Shown here in pieces: positions 59,589 to 64,000 of a stretch of DNA of 64,000 nucleotides. A model generated the notes under the pieces. That model saw only the letters and a list, made by a program, of their open reading frames with translations. It was not told where the DNA came from and did no database searches. The DNA comes from Emticicia sp. BO119 (GTDB lineage: Bacteria; Bacteroidota; Bacteroidia; Cytophagales; Spirosomataceae), in assembly GCF_013912375.1 (NCBI RefSeq), contig NZ_JACETV010000004.1:496001-560000 (forward strand). The letters are read 5' to 3'. The translations under genes were made by a program, and so were the position numbers. How positions within the stretch are numbered: the stretch's first letter is position 1; each line of letters starts with the position of its first letter.

Positions 59589-60572
59589 CTACCTTAACAA
59601 CCCAACCCCCCTCGCATGCAAAATAGCCTCATCTGTATGCTTAAACTGGCAGGTGTGAATATTTTTGTTTGTAATAGTATTCAGCATTTCTAAGGTTGCA
59701 ATTTCTTTTTCCAAGCTAATATTTCTGATATAGATTGCTGCAATCTGTTCGCTGTATTTATTGGCAAGGGTCATATAAATTTCGGGGTCTTTTTGTGAGT
59801 TATCGCCGAGCAAGACAAATTTCTGTTTCGGAAATGCCTGCAAAATTCTGATTACCCGTGTCAGTTTTCCTTCATGTTTGGTTTTTCCTGTCTTAAGCAA
59901 CTGATACCACTTTTTTATCTGATTTAACAGAAAAGCACCTTTAGGGAGGTCGTTATGCTTAAAAAATTCATTGAGATAATCATAAAGATTCCACTCACTG
60001 CTTGAAACATAGAAGAATGGATTGAGTAAATCGGGGCTTGTGTGTGTCAATGAAAGCAACTGATAAAACTTGACTACATCAGCAAAAGTTTTGCGGCTAC
60101 GGGGATTTTTAGTAAACATGGTACGTAGTTTTTTGCCCGTATCGGCCGAGTGAGAAACGAGAACGGTATCGTCAATATCCGAAATAAAACCATACTGGGT
60201 TGAGTGTGGAACAAAAATTTTACCCTGCCCTGAAACAATTCGTTCGTTTTGCTCATTTACTACATGAATAGTTATCTCATGCCATCCGGCAGTTACTTCG
60301 GTGTCGGATTGCCATTCAAATTTAAAGAAACCATCAGATTCGGTTGAGCTGTATAACTGTTGATTACCCCATTGTAGATTTACACGAACGTTGGCTAATG
60401 GTTTTACAAAAAACAGTTTGACTAACTGTACCAGATTTGTGAGAATATTATCACTAAATTTATCAGGCCTGGCTGGTTTTCCTGTCAGCACATGGCCATA
60501 CACAACCAGATTATGGGTGTGCCCGTACCCATGATATACTTTTACGAAAGCGTCTGAATTTTTATTTCCCAT
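59589..60572 (-). CDS. App1-type phosphatidate phosphatase domain protein (DUF2183)
   Basis: A 327-aa protein of the App1/DUF2183 family. An N-terminal beta-sandwich-like domain (NLVVYGHVLTGKPARPDK...) is followed by the catalytic domain, which begins YGFISDIDDTVL with the Asp-x-Asp-x-T/V of Mg-dependent phosphatases. FFYVSSSEWNLYDYLNEFFKHNDLPKGAFLL and FVLLGDNSQKDPEIYMTLA are the other signatures. Yeast App1 is a Mg-dependent phosphatidate phosphatase; the same reaction is inferred here. The start at 60572 (MGNKNSDAF) directly abuts the ATG of the divergent lipid kinase; an alternative ATG is 9 bases upstream. Confidence 0.82.
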   Translation of the reverse strand: MGNKNSDAFVKVYHGYGHTHNLVVYGHVLTGKPARPDKFSDNILTNLVQLVKLFFVKPLANVRVNLQWGNQQLYSSTESDGFFKFEWQSDTEVTAGWHEITIHVVNEQNERIVSGQGKIFVPHSTQYGFISDIDDTVLVSHSADTGKKLRTMFTKNPRSRKTFADVVKFYQLLSLTHTSPDLLNPFFYVSSSEWNLYDYLNEFFKHNDLPKGAFLLNQIKKWYQLLKTGKTKHEGKLTRVIRILQAFPKQKFVLLGDNSQKDPEIYMTLANKYSEQIAAIYIRNISLEKEIATLEMLNTITNKNIHTCQFKHTDEAILHARGVGLLR

Positions 60573-61445
60573 ATGACACAAACTAATTCTAAGATTCTAT
60601 TTATAGTCAATCCTGTTTCTGGCAGAAATAACATAAACCGGACTGAATTAATAACAGATTATTTTAAATCAAAGCCAAATGCTATTCAAATTTATGAGCT
60701 GACAAAAAACTGTAATATAGAAACCATAAAAGAACAGATTAAGTTATTTGCTCCTGAGCAGGTAGTGGGCGTGGGAGGCGATGGAACCATCAAATTAGTG
60801 GCCGAATGCCTGCTCAATACTCATATTAAATTAGGGATTTTTCCGGCAGGTTCAGCCAACGGAATGGCCGCTGAATTTAAGATCAATGCACACAATGCGC
60901 TGGATGTAATAGCTAAGGGTTATTCAAAGAAAATCCATTTAACCAATATTAATAGTCAACTCTGTATTCATTTAAGTGATATTGGGCTTAATGCCTATGC
61001 TATGAAGAGGTTTAATAATCAGAAGGTTAGGGGTATGTGGGGCTACTTTATAGCTTCGCTGAAAGTGCTGATGCAGAATCCAACAATGGAGATAAGTATG
61101 CATATTGATAAAAAGGCGGTGAAAATGGAAGCTGAAATGATTGTGATTGCTAATGCCACCAAATATGGTACTGGTGCGGTTATTAATCCGGTTGGGCGGT
61201 TGGATGATGAGTTATTTGAGGTGGTAGTGATAAAAAAAATATCCTTTCGGGAAGTTTTCAAAATGATTTTTACGCATAAAGCGTACGATTTGGATAAAAC
61301 TGAAGTTTTTCAGACTACTTCATTATCTATGCACACAAAAAAGAGAGTACATTTTCAGATTGATGGAGAATATCTCGGAAAAATACAAAGCCTGAAAGTC
61401 GAACTCATTGCTAATGCGCTTGATGTAGTTGTGCCGGAAGAGTAG
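60573..61445 (+). CDS. Diacylglycerol kinase-family lipid kinase
   Basis: A 290-aa lipid kinase of the DagK/YegS type. KILFIVNPVSGRNN is the start, VVGVGGDGTIKLV holds the GGDGT nucleotide site, and GIFPAGSANGMAAEF is the next conserved block. The last ~150 residues form the beta-rich C-terminal domain ending FQIDGEYLG. It should phosphorylate diacylglycerol or a similar lipid at the membrane. Its ATG touches that of the App1-type phosphatase on the other strand; kinase and phosphatase could form a phosphatidate/diacylglycerol switch. Confidence 0.87.
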   Translation: MTQTNSKILFIVNPVSGRNNINRTELITDYFKSKPNAIQIYELTKNCNIETIKEQIKLFAPEQVVGVGGDGTIKLVAECLLNTHIKLGIFPAGSANGMAAEFKINAHNALDVIAKGYSKKIHLTNINSQLCIHLSDIGLNAYAMKRFNNQKVRGMWGYFIASLKVLMQNPTMEISMHIDKKAVKMEAEMIVIANATKYGTGAVINPVGRLDDELFEVVVIKKISFREVFKMIFTHKAYDLDKTEVFQTTSLSMHTKKRVHFQIDGEYLGKIQSLKVELIANALDVVVPEE

Positions 61446-61454
61446 TCATATGGC

Positions 61455-62393
61455 TCAACATCCTCCAACTCTAAGCTCAGGCAGACGCTCTTTTAAAGTG
61501 ACTACTGTTTTGTTGAGTTTATAGTCATTCCATCCTAAATCATTCACTAATTTGATAGCTCCCTCGCGTGTGCCGGACACGAACTTGCTATTGTTCATGT
61601 GAAAACTGTTGAGGTAATATTTCTGAATGCCGGTATCCAAGAGCCTGTCGGCAAATTGTTCGGCATTATGGATAGGTAATAGAGGAGCCAGAGAGATACA
61701 GGCGTTTATCCCGGCCTCACGGACTTGTCGAATCGCTTTTAAGCGCATTTCTATAGAAGAACAAACGGGTTCAAAAACTTTCCTGACCTCTTCGGTATCG
61801 GTCGTGACAGACATATTTACCTGAATATCGCGGAACTGTTTGAATAATTCTATATCACGTGCCACTAAAGGGCTTCGGGTCTGTATTACGAGCCGGATAT
61901 CATGGTATTTGATAAATTCCTGTAAAAGGCTTCTGGTTAGTTCCAATTCACGTTCTATAGGTTGGTAGGGGTCTGTCACGCTACTCATATAGATTGACTT
62001 GCGGTACAGAGGCTTTTTTCTATACTTTATCAGTAATTGCAAGGCATTTTCTTTTACCCTTACCCAACGCCCCCAGTTATTTTGTTCTTCATCGGTTTTT
62101 GTAAAAAAAGCGGCATAACAATAACTACAGGCAAAGGTGCAACCGGAGTAAGGATTGAGTGTAAAATCAAAATCTCCCATTGCGCCTTTACTTGCTGTTA
62201 GAATCGAGGAGGCCTGATGATAAGAAACACTGGCCTGCCCGAATTTCTCTCGTCGCTCCTTCTCCTCTCTGTTCACGAATAGCTCGAATAACTCAAGCTG
62301 AGCGGATTTCATAAAAGTGTGTGGTAAAATGTATGGATTTAGCAGGGGCTGTTTGATAGCACCTCCGGGATTATGCCATAAAGTTATGGACAA
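61455..62393 (-). CDS. Radical SAM protein, SPL-like (PA0069/Rv2578c family)
   Basis: A 312-aa radical SAM protein related to spore photoproduct lyase-like proteins. The cluster motif CTFACSYCYA (CxxxCxxC) follows DFDFTLNPYSG. YMSSVTDPYQPIERELELTRSLL and the strand LVIQTRSPLVARDIELF are typical of the Rv2578c/PA0069 group, whose reaction is unknown. The start is ambiguous: an ATG at 62312 (MKSAQLELFELF) would give 285 aa. It ends 9 bases from the convergent lipid kinase gene. Confidence 0.85.
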   Translation of the reverse strand: MSITLWHNPGGAIKQPLLNPYILPHTFMKSAQLELFELFVNREEKERREKFGQASVSYHQASSILTASKGAMGDFDFTLNPYSGCTFACSYCYAAFFTKTDEEQNNWGRWVRVKENALQLLIKYRKKPLYRKSIYMSSVTDPYQPIERELELTRSLLQEFIKYHDIRLVIQTRSPLVARDIELFKQFRDIQVNMSVTTDTEEVRKVFEPVCSSIEMRLKAIRQVREAGINACISLAPLLPIHNAEQFADRLLDTGIQKYYLNSFHMNNSKFVSGTREGAIKLVNDLGWNDYKLNKTVVTLKERLPELRVGGC

Positions 62394-62439
62394 TACGTGT
62401 AATAGTGTCTATACAATTTGTGTAGTAGGTGAAAATATT

Positions 62440-62473
62440 AAAAAAGACTACCCTTTTGAGGCAGTCTTTTTAG
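62440..62473 (-). terminator. Terminator of the Cthe_2159-type gene
   Basis: AAAAAGACTACC pairs with GGCAGTCTTTTT (one mismatch) around CTTTTGA. On the minus strand it is followed by a T-run. Confidence 0.75.
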
Positions 62474-62492
62474 TGTTTTTTAATTTATATTC

Positions 62493-64000
62493 TTAAAAAG
62501 TAATGGAGTTTACGGTATTCGTAGTTGAGGTAGTTGTGGTTGTTTTTAATGTACCACCTGAATTAGAATAGGCACCACCGGTGTATAGACCCCATCCTGA
62601 TGAATTACCTACGAAAGTCCCTCCGGTGTAACTGCCACCGAAATAGATCTTGTATTGCGTGTTTTTTAATAAACCCGGAGAAGAAAAATGAAAATAAGAA
62701 ACGGCATTTTTAGGCTTAAATGTTACCATTTCTGTACCAGTGGCATTTTCGATATGGATTACAGATGAGGCGGCCAACTGGGTACCTGATTTAAGGTACA
62801 TACTCACCTGCGCAGAGGCGGCTCCCATTGCTTTTGTCATATTAGAATTTGACCCACCCGAAATTAAGGTTCCTCCGTTGACAAGAAAATTGCCATTCAC
62901 ATCAATTCCTTCTTCCGGCGAACTGCTCGGGCCGCATACAATGGTTGTTCCGCCTTTGATTGTAATATTTCCGTTACTATCTATTGCATCGCTGCCAGCC
63001 ACGATTATAATCCCGTTATTGATAAACAGATTACTTCCATCATTCGATTCTGTTCCGCCCTTAACGATTCCTTTTGTTACATTAATACCATCATTTGAAG
63101 ATACGACATTAGTTATACCGCCATCAAATGTAATGATAGGTGCTTCTATTCCTTCTTTCGATTTTGTAATATTAATAGTACCATTACTTACAGTAACTGA
63201 GGTTTCTGATTTTATGCCATCGTCGGTAGCCGCAATATTCAGTTCACCATTTGTGATAGTAAAGGCTCCGTCACTTTTAAAGCCTTTGGCCTCACTGGTC
63301 ATAGAACTGGTATAAGTATAAGTACTACCTGTGGCCGAAATTGTAATTGTGCCTCCGCTAATGGTTGCGGTACCATCTACACTGATACCTTTTCCGCCTG
63401 TACCCGTATTAGTAATACTGAGATTCCCACCTTTGATCGCTAAATTTTTATCGCAATTGATTCCGGCAGAGGCAGCAATGTCGGCATCAGCAGTTACATA
63501 ATAGGCAGCACCTGAAACCGTGATTTTTACTGTCCCTGCCGATAAGTTGAAGTCTCCATCAGTTTTGATTCCTTTTGCACCTTTTCCAGTCACGTTCAGG
63601 GTTACAGCATCGGCAGTGCCTATTGAAGTATAACTGGCACTTTTAATGGCATTCCCTTTATCTCCGGTTGTGCTTACTTTAATTGTTCCTCCTTTTATTA
63701 AAACATAAGGAGTAATTGAGGTATCTGTACCATCGTAAGCGGCGGTGATGCCATCGTCTACACTATTGACAGTTACCGAGCCCCCGTTGATAGTGATATA
63801 GCCCTCATCAGCAACAATCCCATCGCCTGATGCTGTTACATTTAATGTGCCGTTATCCATCGTAACATAATCGTTGGCGCGGATACCATCTTTCACTGCC
63901 GATTTTATAATAATATTACTTTCACTAATGGCAATATAATCGTCGGATACAATGCCATGCTTGTTATTCCCGGTTACATTCAGTGTACCTGTGCCCATAA
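62493..64000 (-). CDS. Carbohydrate-binding domain protein, Cthe_2159-like (partial, N-terminus outside window)
   Basis: The reading frame is open to the last base of the window, so the N-terminus is missing; at least 501 residues are visible. It is built of repeated short units with GTLNVT, DGI, SGGTITI, and KGGTI patterns, alternating Gly/Asn/Asp turns with strand-like Thr/Val/Ile runs: a right-handed beta-helix. VTASGDGIVADEGYITINGG is a good example. The layout matches the Cthe_2159 (PF14262) family, which in Clostridium binds acidic polysaccharides such as polygalacturonate. The C-terminus is Thr-rich (GGTLKTTTTTSTTNTV) and shows no T9SS sorting domain. It is likely an exported or surface protein. 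Confidence 0.82.
   Translation of the reverse strand, partial: MGTGTLNVTGNNKHGIVSDDYIAISESNIIIKSAVKDGIRANDYVTMDNGTLNVTASGDGIVADEGYITINGGSVTVNSVDDGITAAYDGTDTSITPYVLIKGGTIKVSTTGDKGNAIKSASYTSIGTADAVTLNVTGKGAKGIKTDGDFNLSAGTVKITVSGAAYYVTADADIAASAGINCDKNLAIKGGNLSITNTGTGGKGISVDGTATISGGTITISATGSTYTYTSSMTSEAKGFKSDGAFTITNGELNIAATDDGIKSETSVTVSNGTINITKSKEGIEAPIITFDGGITNVVSSNDGINVTKGIVKGGTESNDGSNLFINNGIIIVAGSDAIDSNGNITIKGGTTIVCGPSSSPEEGIDVNGNFLVNGGTLISGGSNSNMTKAMGAASAQVSMYLKSGTQLAASSVIHIENATGTEMVTFKPKNAVSYFHFSSPGLLKNTQYKIYFGGSYTGGTFVGNSSGWGLYTGGAYSNSGGTLKTTTTTSTTNTVNSITF

Noticed and set aside
62406-62415. TGTCTATACA near the radical SAM gene, sharing the core of the GntR-like operator at 41200
   Set aside because: Only ten bases match and the flanking palindrome (AACTTGT/ACAAGTT) is absent, so it may be chance.

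Overview
The window is a stretch of chromosome from a member of the Bacteroidota, most likely a Cytophagales-type bacterium. By eye it is A+T-rich. Genes start after A-rich leaders without Shine-Dalgarno sequences, and many intergenic regions carry the phylum's promoter pattern TTTG-N19-21-TAnnTTTG. Lineage markers include GldG (gliding/type IX secretion), a PorT-like barrel next to ubiE, DUF4293, a fused SerB-SerA enzyme, and an ArgF'-type transcarbamylase. There are no rRNA genes, intact insertion sequences, prophage or CRISPR. One tRNA gene (Gln, UUG) is present.

Layout. 0-10.5 kb: tsf, a small outer-membrane barrel, rRNA methyltransferase RsmF, a GNAT enzyme, a NagX/HGSNAT-like membrane protein, an ethanolamine-type permease, a 78-aa lipoprotein, a sugar-nucleotide epimerase and a run of small membrane or cupin proteins. 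10.5-20 kb: gldG, a GMC dehydrogenase with its Tat-signal partner, serBA, a DinB/YfiT protein, and the cluster ubiE-porT-yidD. 20-34 kb: two lipoproteins, a 7TM hybrid histidine kinase, a prenyl synthase-rhomboid-LytTR cluster, def and lipB (divergent), a ROK kinase, gatC, plsC and terC. 35-45 kb: uxaB, an exonuclease, two APC permeases around a NUDIX gene, an alcohol/aldehyde dehydrogenase pair behind a strong operator, and a three-gene set with a barstar homologue. 45-57 kb: a TPP riboswitch driving a TonB-dependent receptor, a DeoR regulator diverging from an APC permease and a PfkB kinase, argF', an acyl-CoA dehydrogenase, an AraC regulator, tRNA-Gln, a class IV aminotransferase and an M28 peptidase. 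58.4-59.6 kb: a gene-poor repeat region. 59.6-64 kb: a divergent phosphatidate phosphatase/lipid kinase pair, a radical SAM protein and the 3' part of a repetitive Cthe_2159-type protein that runs off the window.

Most of the window is housekeeping and catabolic. The less ordinary material is non-coding. (1) Two ~160-bp fold-back elements (17355-17513 and 38754-38914) share a core hairpin and nested-stem layout although their stem sequences differ. (2) A five-copy, exactly 75-bp-period repeat array lies at 58539-58868; its 30-bp palindromic core recurs, identical and inverted, 17 kb away at 41429-41458. (3) A DeoR gene is preceded by an array of TGCAA boxes about one helical turn apart, next to a candidate short structured transcript. 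(4) A GntR-like operator overlaps the promoter of the dehydrogenase pair.

Functional links: the TPP riboswitch points to thiamine (or precursor) uptake by the receptor at 45679. The lipid kinase and App1-type phosphatase, whose start codons touch, could interconvert diacylglycerol and phosphatidate. The GMC enzyme without a signal peptide is probably exported with its Tat-signal partner. GldG and the PorT-like protein belong to gliding/type IX secretion, but their usual partners are not in this window. All calls come from reading sequence and translations; no database search was run.
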